From: Methylobacterium sp. J-077
GTDB lineage: Bacteria > Pseudomonadota > Alphaproteobacteria > Rhizobiales > Beijerinckiaceae
Direction of reading: 5' to 3'
NCBI RefSeq assembly: GCF_022829365.1
Contig: NZ_JAKSYJ010000167.1
Location: forward strand, 1-64,000
Length of the DNA stretch: 64,000 nt
Below, in pieces: positions 8,921 to 17,893 of this stretch. Below the pieces are notes generated by a model, which did no database searches, was not told the DNA's origin, and saw only the letters and a program-made list of their open reading frames with translations. The stretch's first letter is position 1. The number at the start of each line of letters is the position of its first letter. A program made the position numbers and the translations under genes.

Positions 8921-9865
8921 TCACAGTCGCGACGTATCGAGGTTGGGCTCAGAAACCGCCCCCCCACCGGCGAACGACAGCCTGGCGGCCGTACGCAAGA
9001 CCTCACCGAACGCCACGACGGTGTCAGATCGGCGGGTCTGTGCCTCCTCCAGGATGAAGACCGAGTCCGGAAGCTGCGGCAATCCCGCATCGCCACCCAG
9101 GGGCACGGCCTCCGTGAGCTCGGTCCGTGGCGTGCAGGCCGAGACGCCGAGGCCCGCCCGGATCGCGGCCTCGAGGATGGCCAGGGAAGCACCTGCGAAC
9201 ACGATGCGCCATGTCCTCGACGCTCCGGCCAGGGTCGCCAGCACCGTGTCGCGCAGGACGCCAGCCGTCGGCAGGATGAGGGGCACGGGGTCGGCCACCG
9301 GTAGCTTCATATCGGGCCGACCGACCCAGATCGTGGGCTCGGTGGATATGACGTGCCCGGATGGCCGGGCCGGGTCGCGGCGGGCGACGACGGCGTCGAG
9401 CTGGCCATCGTCGAGGGCCTTGCACAAGTCCCGGCTCGGAAGCGCGCACACCGCTTCGAATCGGAAGTTGGAATGGAGGCGCGCGAACACGGCGAGGACG
9501 TTGGGCAGGGCGGTCCGGCCAATCTCCTCACCGATCCCGATCCGGATCACCGTGTCCTGCGCCGGCTCGCCGAAGTGACGCATCATCTCGGCCCCAAGAC
9601 CGGCCATCGCACGGGCGTAAATCAGCACGGCCTCGCCATCGGGCGTCAGCGTCACGCCGGCCGCCGTCCGGTCAAACAGTTGGCGCCCGAGCCGCTCCTC
9701 CAGCCGCCGCACTTGCTGCGTGACGGCCGGCTGCTGCACGCCGAGCACCGCCGCGGCGCGCTGGAAGCTGCCCTGCTCGACCACGCCGACCAAAGTTCGG
9801 ATCTGGTCCCGGCTGAGGATGCCGTCGAAGGGGTCGTTCACCGAGACTGTCCTCACGCTTCCCAT
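8921..9865 (-). CDS. LysR-family transcriptional regulator
   Basis: A 314-residue LysR protein: N-terminal winged helix-turn-helix (LVGVVEQGSFQRAAAVLG then PAVTQQVRRLEERLG), followed by a periplasmic-binding-protein-like effector domain. ATG 9865 is chosen because upstream residues are not LysR-like. It is divergent from the FUSC/DUF1656/HlyD pump operon, the arrangement of AaeR with aaeXAB in E. coli, where the regulator responds to aromatic acids. By analogy it probably activates the pump and, through the overlapping genes, the quinol oxidase. The ligand is unknown. Confidence 0.88.
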   Translation of the reverse strand: MGSVRTVSVNDPFDGILSRDQIRTLVGVVEQGSFQRAAAVLGVQQPAVTQQVRRLEERLGRQLFDRTAAGVTLTPDGEAVLIYARAMAGLGAEMMRHFGEPAQDTVIRIGIGEEIGRTALPNVLAVFARLHSNFRFEAVCALPSRDLCKALDDGQLDAVVARRDPARPSGHVISTEPTIWVGRPDMKLPVADPVPLILPTAGVLRDTVLATLAGASRTWRIVFAGASLAILEAAIRAGLGVSACTPRTELTEAVPLGGDAGLPQLPDSVFILEEAQTRRSDTVVAFGEVLRTAARLSFAGGGAVSEPNLDTSRL

Positions 9866-10017
9866 GGGATCGGGCCGACTGCCGAAGCCAGTCGTCTGCG
9901 ACCGCTCCAACGTCGGGCAAGGGTAGATGGCGTAAGGATGGGCTACGTTCCAATCAACTGCTGGCAAAATCCCCAGGATTACTTTTCAATGACCGCCTAT
10001 TGGGGGGGCGCCTCCCG
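9866..10017. promoter_or_regulatory. Divergent control region between LysR gene and pump/oxidase operon
   Basis: A 152-base gap between divergent genes, the usual place for a LysR-binding site and both promoters. I could not identify a clear T-N11-A box. A ten-codon frame starting at ATG 9989 ends with TGA overlapping the pump ATG at 10018; it could act as a coupled leader. Confidence 0.45.
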
Positions 10018-11940
10018 ATGATCGCGAACGTCGAGGCACGGATGCGCGGCGTATTGAGCTGGCTGGCGGTCCCGCAGTTCATGGAAGGGCGCTTCATCGG
10101 CCTGCCCGTGAGCCGCTGGCTGTTTGCGGTGCGGGTCTGGCTCGCCATCCACCTCGCCCTGGGCGTGGCGTTCTGGATCCAGCTCGACGGCGCCGAGAGT
10201 GCCGGCGTCATCGCCGCCATGCTCGCCTTGCAGACGCGCGGACAGGTCGTCGAGAAGTCGATCTGCTGCTTCCTCGGAACGGTCGTCGGCGGCGTGATGT
10301 CGATCGTGATCGTCGGGCTGTTCGCGCAGACGCGCGATCTCTACGTGCTCGCCTATTCTGCCTGGCTGGCCGTCTGCGTGTTCGCCGCCGGCTTCCTCGA
10401 CGGGAACCGTGCCTATGGCGCGGTGGTCTGCGGCTACACCGTGTCGATCGTCGCGGTGATCCACATCGACGACCCGTCCAGCCTGTTCTCCGAGGTCATC
10501 AATCGCTGCGCGGCGATCGCCATCGGCATCGCCAGCATCGTCCTCGTCATCGACGTCCTCGCCGGTCCCGATCTTGGACCGGCGATGCTCGCGCGCATCG
10601 AGGGCGGCCTCGCGACGGCCCGAACCTTCACGGAAAACCTGCTGCGCGCCGGGCCGGACGGGGGCACCGACGCGCAAACCGTGAGGCTCATGGGTGCCGC
10701 ATCCAATCAGCACCTCTTCCTCAACGCCTTGCCGACCGAGGCGGTGTCGGGTTCGGCCCAGGCCGGGGCCGTGCGCGCCGTCCTCGCTGCCCTCGTCGGC
10801 GAGATCCGCGCGGCGCGGGCCTTCGCCCTTGCCGGGGCCTGGACTAACCGATCGGACGGGTCTGCGCTCGATGGACTGATCCGGCGGCGGCTCGCCGGCG
10901 AGGTCGAGGCCCGGCGGGAGGCGGCCGCCTCAGCCTTCGCGGCGGCGCGCGTTGGCCGGCCGGTCGCACACGCGCCGCGGATGCCGATCTATCGCTCCCG
11001 GGAGAATGCCCTGCGCAACGCGTTGCGCGCCTTCCTGGCGAGCACGCTGACGGGCTACCTCTTTACCCTGACCGGATGGTCGATGACCGCCTTCGCCTGG
11101 GCGATGGTGGGCGTCATCGTCTGCCTGTCCTCGAACGCCCCCGATCCGGGCGCGATGACCAAGGGCGCCCTCATCGGCCTGCCGGCCGCCGTCGTGCTCG
11201 GCGGGGTCACGCAGTTCGTCCTGCTCGGCGGCGTCGACGCCTTCCCGTTGCTAATGCTCGGCACCGCCCCTGCGCTCCTCGGGGCCCTGCTGGTGACGTC
11301 GAGCCCCAACCCGGCGCTGACCGGCGCCGGCCTGCTGACCGCCGTCTACACGATCGTCGTGATGCAGCCGAGCAATCCCCAGAGCTACGATGCGCAAAGC
11401 TACCTCCTGCTCTCCATCCTCCTCATCCTCGTAGCGCTGTTCTCCTTCGTGCTCGTCCGCGTCCTCCTACCGACGTGCGATGCGCAGAGGCGGCGATGGG
11501 TGCTGGCCGCGATACGCCGCGATATGGATGCGGCCCTGGGCGGCGCGACGCGGCCGAGGTCGGCGGACGAGGACCAGCTCCTGGACGCCAGCCGTATCGC
11601 GACGCTCGCCTCGCTCAAGACCGATGATGCCTCGGTTCGGGAAACGGACCTTCGCCTGGCGTTGCGGATGGGCGACTTGGCCCGGGCGGCGCGCCGTATC
11701 CGACGTGCGCTGGAACGCATGGAGCGCGAGGACAGTGGGGCGGAGTCTCGGATGAACGGTTTCGCCGACGCGGTACGGGCCGCACTGGGGGATGCCGACG
11801 CGCGACGCATGCGGCAACTCGCGGGCACGTTGGCAGATGCGAGCGAGCCGGCCCGGCTGACGCTGGCCGCCGACATGGCCTGGGCCGCAGACCTCATCGA
11901 CGCGCCCGCCGACGCCCACGTCTCGGGGGGGACGCGATGA
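10018..11940 (+). CDS. FUSC-family efflux transporter (AaeB-like)
   Basis: A 640-residue inner-membrane protein with two halves, each a block of about five to six hydrophobic helices (residues about 35-190 and 345-485) followed by a soluble helical region: the FUSC/AaeB layout. AaeB-type pumps export aromatic carboxylic acids with an HlyD-type adaptor. An in-frame TTG at 10000 would add six residues; ATG 10018 seems more likely. Its stop overlaps the DUF1656 gene by four bases (ATGA). Regulated presumably by the divergent LysR protein. Confidence 0.87.
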   Translation: MIANVEARMRGVLSWLAVPQFMEGRFIGLPVSRWLFAVRVWLAIHLALGVAFWIQLDGAESAGVIAAMLALQTRGQVVEKSICCFLGTVVGGVMSIVIVGLFAQTRDLYVLAYSAWLAVCVFAAGFLDGNRAYGAVVCGYTVSIVAVIHIDDPSSLFSEVINRCAAIAIGIASIVLVIDVLAGPDLGPAMLARIEGGLATARTFTENLLRAGPDGGTDAQTVRLMGAASNQHLFLNALPTEAVSGSAQAGAVRAVLAALVGEIRAARAFALAGAWTNRSDGSALDGLIRRRLAGEVEARREAAASAFAAARVGRPVAHAPRMPIYRSRENALRNALRAFLASTLTGYLFTLTGWSMTAFAWAMVGVIVCLSSNAPDPGAMTKGALIGLPAAVVLGGVTQFVLLGGVDAFPLLMLGTAPALLGALLVTSSPNPALTGAGLLTAVYTIVVMQPSNPQSYDAQSYLLLSILLILVALFSFVLVRVLLPTCDAQRRRWVLAAIRRDMDAALGGATRPRSADEDQLLDASRIATLASLKTDDASVRETDLRLALRMGDLARAARRIRRALERMEREDSGAESRMNGFADAVRAALGDADARRMRQLAGTLADASEPARLTLAADMAWAADLIDAPADAHVSGGTR

Positions 11941-12140
11941 GCCAGACCTTTACGGAACTCGTCGTGGGTGGCGTGCTGATCTCACCGTTCGTGACGTATG
12001 CGGCCGCCGCGCTCGTGCTTTTCCTGATGCTGCGTCCCGTCCTCGCCTGGATCGGGTTCGAGAGACTGTTCAGCGCGCCGCCCCTCGCGCTGCTTTCTCT
12101 CTATGTCGTGATCCTCGCCTTCCTGATCGTGCTGCTCTGA
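11937..12140 (+). CDS. DUF1656 small membrane protein (AaeX-like)
   Basis: A 67-residue protein with two hydrophobic segments (about residues 18-40 and 48-67) separated by RPVLAWIGFERLFSAPP, typical of DUF1656/AaeX. These proteins accompany FUSC pumps and HlyD adaptors; their precise role is unknown. Its start overlaps the pump stop and only three bases separate it from the adaptor gene, so the three are translated as a unit. Confidence 0.88.
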   Translation: MSQTFTELVVGGVLISPFVTYAAAALVLFLMLRPVLAWIGFERLFSAPPLALLSLYVVILAFLIVLL

Positions 12141-12143
12141 GCC

Positions 12144-13346
12144 ATGACGACCGACCGAACCTCAGCGCCGAACGATCGGACCGCGCCTCCAGCCGAGCCG
12201 AGGCCTTCATCCACGCCCGGTGCGCCGCTCCAATGGGCGGAGAACGCGCATCCGAAGCGCGTGGGCAAGACCCGATGGGCGCTTAGGAGCGCGGCGACCA
12301 TGTTGATCCTGGGCGCCGCAACGCTGGGTGCGCTCCTGATCTGGAACTACTACGTCACCTCGCCTTGGACCCGCGACGGCAGCGTCCGCGTCCAGGTCGC
12401 CAACGTGGCGCCGCAGGTCTCGGGCCAGATCACAGAGATCTGGGTCGTCGACAATCAGTACGTAAAGAAAGGTGAGGTGCTCTACGTCATCGACCCGTTC
12501 GATTATCGGGTGAAGCTGGCCAGCGCGAAGGCCAGCTTGAGGCAGGCCGCCGCCGATTATCAAGTCAAACGCGAGCAGGCGCAGCGATTGCTGAAACTCG
12601 GCGACGTCGCCACGACGGCACAGTCGCAGCAGCAAGCGGTGGGGGCGGCCGACATGGCCGAGGCGACCTTCCAGCGGGCCCAGCAGGACCAGGATCAGGC
12701 CGAGGTCAATCTGCAGCGCACCCAGGTGAAGAGCCCGGTGAACGGCTTCGTGACTAACCTGCTGATGCGGGTCGGCAACTACGCTCCCGCCGGCACGCCA
12801 AACGTCTCGGTGATCGATACAGATTCGTACTGGATCGACGGCTACTTCGAGGAAACGAAGCTCGGCCGCATCTGCATCGGCGATCGGGCCGAGGCCCAGC
12901 TGATGGGTTTCTCGGCTCCGATCTTAGGCCAAGTCGATACCGTCACCCGTGGCATAGCCGTCTCGAACGCGGCCTCGAGCACGCAGGGACTGCCGAGCGT
13001 GAACGCGGTCTATACCTGGGTGAGGCTCGCGCAGCGTGTACCGGTGCGCATCCGCATCACCGAGGTTCCGCCCGGGGTCCCACTCGTATCCGGCCTCACC
13101 GCGACAGTGACGCTGCGGAAGGATTCGTCCGACAAAACGCGGCGTGACCCGTTCGATGGCGTGGTCTCCGGCATGCGGGACGTGTTCGCACCTCGGCCGC
13201 CCACCCCCGACTGCATCCCGGCCACGCGTGGGGGCACCGGTCCCGGCGCCAGCCTTCCCGAGCCGACGGGATCCCCGGCTCAAACCCCAGAGCAGATCGA
13301 TCCCGGCTTGACGCCCGGTTTGACGGCGAAGCCGACGAAACCATGA
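12144..13346 (+). CDS. HlyD-family periplasmic adaptor (AaeA/EmrA-like)
   Basis: A 400-residue membrane-fusion protein. One transmembrane helix (about residues 50-70) is followed by a biotinyl-lipoyl-like half (NVAPQVSGQITEIWV), a coiled-coil hairpin rich in Ala/Gln (about 130-195), the second lipoyl half (VKSPVNGFVTNLLMRVGNY) and a beta-barrel. It would link the FUSC pump to an outer-membrane exit. The Pro-rich tail (about 350-400) is longer than usual. The stop overlaps cyoA by four bases, joining pump and oxidase genes. Confidence 0.88.
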   Translation: MTTDRTSAPNDRTAPPAEPRPSSTPGAPLQWAENAHPKRVGKTRWALRSAATMLILGAATLGALLIWNYYVTSPWTRDGSVRVQVANVAPQVSGQITEIWVVDNQYVKKGEVLYVIDPFDYRVKLASAKASLRQAAADYQVKREQAQRLLKLGDVATTAQSQQQAVGAADMAEATFQRAQQDQDQAEVNLQRTQVKSPVNGFVTNLLMRVGNYAPAGTPNVSVIDTDSYWIDGYFEETKLGRICIGDRAEAQLMGFSAPILGQVDTVTRGIAVSNAASSTQGLPSVNAVYTWVRLAQRVPVRIRITEVPPGVPLVSGLTATVTLRKDSSDKTRRDPFDGVVSGMRDVFAPRPPTPDCIPATRGGTGPGASLPEPTGSPAQTPEQIDPGLTPGLTAKPTKP

Positions 13347-14332
13347 GCGGAGTATGGACCGGGGACCAGACCGGGGAGGCATCGCTGCGTATCAACGGAG
13401 ACGTGGGGGATCGAGTGGGTGACTTCCTGAGATACGGTCGACGGATCGCGGTTTCGTCGGTGCTCGTCGCGATCCTGTCGGGATGCTCGTTGCGGGTCCT
13501 CGACCCGGCGGGACCGGTGGGGATGGCGCAGCGCACGATCCTCCTGAACGCACTCGCGATCATGCTGTGCATCGTCGTGCCCACCATGCTGGCGACCCTC
13601 GCATTTGTCTGGTGGTTCCGGCCCGGTAACGCGCGTGCCGAGCGGCGGCCAGACTGGAGCTTCTCCGGCCGCATCGAGATCGTCACGTGGTCCGTACCCC
13701 TGATGACGATCGCTTTCCTGGGCGGCATCGCCTGGATCGGCTCTCACGAGCTCGATCCGGCCAATCCATTGCCAGGCGAGAAGAAGACGCTCGAAATCCA
13801 GGTCGTCTCCCTCGATTGGAAGTGGCTGTTCTTATACCCCGAGCAGAAGGTCGCCAGCCTCAACCAACTCGTCCTCCCGGTAGGGACGCCGGTACACTTC
13901 CGGCTGACCTCGGCGAGCGTCTGGAACGCGTTCTTCGTCCCCCAGCTCGGCTCGATGATCTACGCGATGAACGGCATGGCCACGCAACTGAACCTCCGGG
14001 CCGACCGGGAGGGCAGCTTCCTCGGCCTGTCCGCACACCTGAGTGGCGACGGCTTCGCCGAGATGCATTTCGAGACCAGAGCCGTATCCGAGGCCGCGTT
14101 CGCCGAGTGGCTCAAAGGTGCGCAGGCTTCGAAGCAGGCGATCGACACCGCGGCCTACGAGACACTCTCCCATCAGACCCTCGACAATCCCGCGAGGACC
14201 TTCCGACTGGCGGACGACGATCTGTTCGCCAAGATCGTCGGCCAAGCGATCCCGCCCGGTCCCGGCCCCGCGACGGGACAGCCCGATCCGAGCGTGAAGC
14301 CCACGTCGACCATCTCGAAGCAGGGAACCTGA
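13343..14332 (+). CDS. cyoA: Cytochrome bo3 ubiquinol oxidase subunit II
   Basis: A 329-residue lipoprotein subunit: lipobox LSGC (Cys at about residue 50), two transmembrane helices, then the cupredoxin-like domain beginning [12 protein letters not shown]. As in quinol oxidases the copper-A ligands are absent ([14 protein letters not shown] replaces the Cys-rich loop), so electrons come from ubiquinol, not cytochrome c. ATG 13343 overlaps the adaptor stop; an in-frame GTG at 13415, preceded by GGGGGA, would give a neater signal peptide and may be the true start. First gene of cyoABCD. Confidence 0.92.
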   Translation: MSGVWTGDQTGEASLRINGDVGDRVGDFLRYGRRIAVSSVLVAILSGCSLRVLDPAGPVGMAQRTILLNALAIMLCIVVPTMLATLAFVWWFRPGNARAERRPDWSFSGRIEIVTWSVPLMTIAFLGGIAWIGSHELDPANPLPGEKKTLEIQVVSLDWKWLFLYPEQKVASLNQLVLPVGTPVHFRLTSASVWNAFFVPQLGSMIYAMNGMATQLNLRADREGSFLGLSAHLSGDGFAEMHFETRAVSEAAFAEWLKGAQASKQAIDTAAYETLSHQTLDNPARTFRLADDDLFAKIVGQAIPPGPGPATGQPDPSVKPTSTISKQGT

Positions 14333-14334
14333 TC

Positions 14335-16338
14335 GTGCTCGGCAAGCTCTCCCTGGCGGCGATTCCGCTCGACCAGCCGATCCCGCTCGCGGCCGGTGCC
14401 CTCGTCGGCGTCGTACTCCTTTGCATCCTCGGTTGGATCGTGCTGGCGGGACACCTGCCGTACGTGTGGCGGGAGTGGATCACCAGCGTCGACCATAAGC
14501 GCATCGGCATCATGTACGTGATCTTCGCGCTCGTGATGCTGCTGCGGGGCTTCACCGACGCGATGATGATGCGATCGCAGCAAGCACTCGCCTTCGACGC
14601 GCCGGGCTACCTCCCCCCCGAGCACTACAACCAGATCTTCTCGGCCCACGGCACGATCATGATCTTCTTCGTGGCCATGCCGTTCATGATCGGATTGATG
14701 AACTTCGTGCTGCCGCTCCAGCTCGGCGTGCGTGACGTTGCGTTCCCGACCCTGAACTCCGTGTCGTTCTGGCTCACCTGCACGGGGGCGCTGCTCGTCA
14801 ACATGTCGCTGGTCATCGGCGAGTTCCAACGCACGGGCTGGCTCCCCTATCCGCCGCTCTCCGAGATCACCTACTCGCCCGGCGTCGGGGTCGACTACTG
14901 GCTCTGGGCCCTGTCGATCTCCGGCGTCGGCACCCTGATGACGGGCGTCAACTTCGTCACCACGATCCTGAAGATGCGCGCGCCCGGCATGAGCTACCTG
15001 CGCATGCCGATGTTCTGCTGGACGGCGCTCGCCACCAACCTGCTCATCGTCGCCGCCTTCCCGATCCTCACCGCCGTCTCGGCCATGTTGATCCTCGACA
15101 GGTATCTCGGCTTCCAGTTCTTCACGGACACGGCCGGCGGCAATTCGATGCTGTTCATGTCGCTGATCTGGGCCTGGGGACACCCGGAGGTCTATATCCT
15201 GATCCTGCCGGCCTTCGGCATCTTCTCCGAGGTGGTGTCCACCTTCTCGGGCAAGCCGTTGTTCGGCTACCGTTCGATGGTGCTGGCGACGATGGCGATC
15301 TGCATGCTCGCCTTCATGGTCTGGCTCCACCATTTCTTCACCATGGGCGCCGGGGCCGACGTCAACGGCGTCTTCGGCATCATGTCGATGGTCATCGCCG
15401 TCCCGACCGGGGTGAAGATCTTCAACTGGCTCTTCACGATGTACGGCGGCAGCGTGCGGATGAGCGCGGCCATGCTGTGGTCGATCGGCTTCATGCTCAC
15501 CTTCGTGATCGGCGGCATGACCGGGGTATTGCTCGCCATCCCGCCCGTCGACTTCGTCATGCACAACTCGACTTTCCTGGTGGCACACTTCCACAACGTC
15601 ATCATCGGCGGCGTGCTGTTCGGCGCGTTCGCCGGCTACACCTACTGGTTCCCAAAGGCCTTCGGCTTCCGTCTGCACGAAGGGTGGGGCAAGGCCGCGT
15701 TCTGGTGCTGGCAGATCGGGTTCTGGCTGGCCTTCGGTCCGCTCTACGTCACCGGCCTCGACGGCATGACGCGCCGGCTGCAGCACTACGACGTGGCCGA
15801 ATGGCGCCCATGGCTCCTCGTAGCGCTCCTCGGCGCGATCACCATCCTGGCCGGGATCGCTTGCCAGGTCGTTCAGCTCGTGGTCTCGATCCGACATCGA
15901 GACGCGTTGCGCGACATGACCGGGGACCCCTGGGACGGGCGCTCGCTCGAATGGTCGACCGCTTCCCCACCGCCCACCTTCAACTTTGCGGTCCTACCCG
16001 ACGTACATGGCGAGGAGCCCTACTGGTCCGTCAAGGAGCGAGCCCGTGGCCAGCACACGCTGCCCGCGGCCCCGCACTACGAGGCGATCGAGGTTCCGCA
16101 CAACAGCCCCACCGGCTTCGTCTGCGCCTTCTTCGCCACCCTGATCGGCTTCGCGATGATCTGGCACATCTGGTGGATGGCCATCACTGGGTTGGTCGGG
16201 GCCTATGCGACGTTCGTGGTGTTCGCCTGGCGTGACCGGACCGAGGACGAGATCCCCGCCGCACGGGTCGCCGAGATCGACGCCGCCAACCGTCGGGCCC
16301 GGAACGAGGCCCTTCGCGAGATGGAGTACGCATCTTGA
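14335..16338 (+). CDS. cyoB: Cytochrome bo3 ubiquinol oxidase subunit I
   Basis: A 667-residue haem-copper oxidase catalytic subunit. Copper-B and haem ligands are all present: His283 in GHPEVY with the cross-linked Tyr287, His332-His333 (WLHHFF), and His418/His420 in VAHFHN, matching E. coli CyoB numbering within one residue. It reduces oxygen to water and pumps protons at the inner membrane. GTG start two bases after the cyoA stop; the frame extends far upstream, but only from here does it match the family. The stop overlaps cyoC (TTGA). Confidence 0.96.
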   Translation: MLGKLSLAAIPLDQPIPLAAGALVGVVLLCILGWIVLAGHLPYVWREWITSVDHKRIGIMYVIFALVMLLRGFTDAMMMRSQQALAFDAPGYLPPEHYNQIFSAHGTIMIFFVAMPFMIGLMNFVLPLQLGVRDVAFPTLNSVSFWLTCTGALLVNMSLVIGEFQRTGWLPYPPLSEITYSPGVGVDYWLWALSISGVGTLMTGVNFVTTILKMRAPGMSYLRMPMFCWTALATNLLIVAAFPILTAVSAMLILDRYLGFQFFTDTAGGNSMLFMSLIWAWGHPEVYILILPAFGIFSEVVSTFSGKPLFGYRSMVLATMAICMLAFMVWLHHFFTMGAGADVNGVFGIMSMVIAVPTGVKIFNWLFTMYGGSVRMSAAMLWSIGFMLTFVIGGMTGVLLAIPPVDFVMHNSTFLVAHFHNVIIGGVLFGAFAGYTYWFPKAFGFRLHEGWGKAAFWCWQIGFWLAFGPLYVTGLDGMTRRLQHYDVAEWRPWLLVALLGAITILAGIACQVVQLVVSIRHRDALRDMTGDPWDGRSLEWSTASPPPTFNFAVLPDVHGEEPYWSVKERARGQHTLPAAPHYEAIEVPHNSPTGFVCAFFATLIGFAMIWHIWWMAITGLVGAYATFVVFAWRDRTEDEIPAARVAEIDAANRRARNEALREMEYAS

Positions 16339-17027
16339 GCGCGAGCACCGTCGCCTTCGCCCCGCCGGGTCCGGGGACGCCATCGCAGGCCCACGACCCC
16401 TATCGCCTCGGGCGGGGCTCGGGCAGTGAGGACGAATCGACCGGTCACGGCGCGGGAGGGCCCTCGCCGAAATCGATCGTGGTCGGCTTCGGCTTCTGGA
16501 TTTTTATCCTCGCCGACATCATCACCTTCTCGACGTTGTTCGCGGCCTACGGCGTGCTGAAGGACGCCACGGCGGGCGGTCCGACCGGGGCGGAACTGTT
16601 CGACCGGGGCAGCGCGGCGCTGGAGACGACCTGCCTGCTGCTATCGAGCGTCGCCTGCGGCCTAGCCATGGTGGCCCTGCGGATGCGCAGCCGCTTTTGG
16701 TTCCAGTTCGCGATGCTCGCCACGGCCGTGCTCGGAGCTTCCTTCCTATCGCTAGAGGCGCGGGAGTTCGCCGGGCTCGTGTCCCAGGGGGCTGGCCCGG
16801 GCCGTTCGGCCTTCCTGTCGGCCTTCTTCACGCTGGTCGGATGTCACGGCGTGCACGTGACGATCGGCCTGCTCTGGCTGCTGACCATGATGGCGCAGGT
16901 CGCTGCCAAGGGGTTCCGGGCCGACATCGTGCGACGCACGACCTGCTGGAGCCTGTTCTGGCACGCGCTCGACATCGTCTGGGTCGGCGTCTTCACCGTC
17001 GTCTACCTCATGGGGCTGAGCGCGTGA
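16335..17027 (+). CDS. cyoC: Cytochrome bo3 ubiquinol oxidase subunit III
   Basis: A 230-residue membrane protein with five hydrophobic helices, matching CyoC/CoxC ([18 protein letters not shown], then [13 protein letters not shown]). It stabilises the oxidase and is not catalytic. The TTG start overlaps the cyoB stop. The stop overlaps a GTG in the cyoD frame. Confidence 0.92.
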   Translation: MSASTVAFAPPGPGTPSQAHDPYRLGRGSGSEDESTGHGAGGPSPKSIVVGFGFWIFILADIITFSTLFAAYGVLKDATAGGPTGAELFDRGSAALETTCLLLSSVACGLAMVALRMRSRFWFQFAMLATAVLGASFLSLEAREFAGLVSQGAGPGRSAFLSAFFTLVGCHGVHVTIGLLWLLTMMAQVAAKGFRADIVRRTTCWSLFWHALDIVWVGVFTVVYLMGLSA

Positions 17028-17122
17028 GACCGGCTTCGGCAGCGCCCCATCGATGGCGTACCCTGGTCGCCGCGGCGGCCCTCGCGATCCTCGAACGACT
17101 CGCCCGGAAAGGCCGCCACGCA

Positions 17123-17596
17123 ATGAGCCCGACCACGCCGGACGATCGCGTGACGTCCGCCCTGCGCCCTGAGGGGTCGAACGGGGGCTTGGCAACACAG
17201 CGGCGGCGTCATGGCGGCGACTCGGCACCGGGCGAGCCGAGGATGGAGGGAGCGGACGTTTGGTCGAGCGTTCGCACTTACCTCATCGGCTTGGCCCTGG
17301 CCGCGATGCTGACGGCCGGATCGTTCTGGATCTCGTCCACGGGCGTGATCTACGGCCCCGGGGTGCCGGTGGCGCTGATCGTGTTCGCACTCGCGCAGAT
17401 CGGGGTCCACCTGGTTTTCTTCCTTCACCTCACGACTGCGCCGGACAACGTCAATAACGCCATGGCGCTCGCCTTCGGCGTGCTCGTCGTAGTCCTCCTG
17501 ATCGGCGGGACGCTGTGGATCATGATGCACATGAACGCGAATATGATGCCGATGGGCGCGGCCCACGGTCCCCATATGCATGGCGGACATCCCTAG
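17123..17596 (+). CDS. cyoD: Cytochrome bo3 ubiquinol oxidase subunit IV
   Basis: Three transmembrane helices in the C-terminal 110 residues, with the typical QIGVHLVFFLHL segment and a Met/His-rich tail (MMHMNANMMPMG). Typical CyoD is about 110 residues; this one has a 45-residue hydrophilic N-terminal extension. A GTG at 17024 overlapping the cyoC stop is in frame and would add 33 more residues, including a hydrophobic patch; its overlap style fits the rest of the operon, so the start is uncertain. Last gene of the overlapping run that begins at 10018. Confidence 0.85.
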   Translation: MSPTTPDDRVTSALRPEGSNGGLATQRRRHGGDSAPGEPRMEGADVWSSVRTYLIGLALAAMLTAGSFWISSTGVIYGPGVPVALIVFALAQIGVHLVFFLHLTTAPDNVNNAMALAFGVLVVVLLIGGTLWIMMHMNANMMPMGAAHGPHMHGGHP

Positions 17597-17893
17597 TTGT
17601 CCGGTCACTCGATCGCACGGGCCCGACGACCAACCCTCCGTGGCCCGGGAAACTCGATCCGGGACGGGCACGGCCCCGCCGGCGCCTCCGGGGGGTATCC
17701 GTCCCTCGGTCGAGGCACGCCTCTGCCCGACGAACCGCGGGCCGAACCAGCCCGTCGTCCAGTGGCGCTCGATCTCCCGGATCGCGCCTCCCATCCCGGG
17801 AAGGCTGGATCGCTCGGGGCCGTTCGCTCGGAAGGCATACCGGTGTCGGGGTCGACACGTGGCTTCGAATTCCATCCTGGGGAGGCTTGAGGG

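Noticed and set aside
8877-9578. A 233-codon plus-strand frame
   Set aside because: Antisense to the LysR gene and without any motif.
13687-14334. In-frame extension upstream of cyoB
   Set aside because: The extension overlaps cyoA and is Arg/Pro-rich; CyoB homology starts at GTG 14335.
14173-15897. A 574-codon minus-strand frame
   Set aside because: Antisense to cyoB, whose haem and copper ligands are all present on the plus strand.
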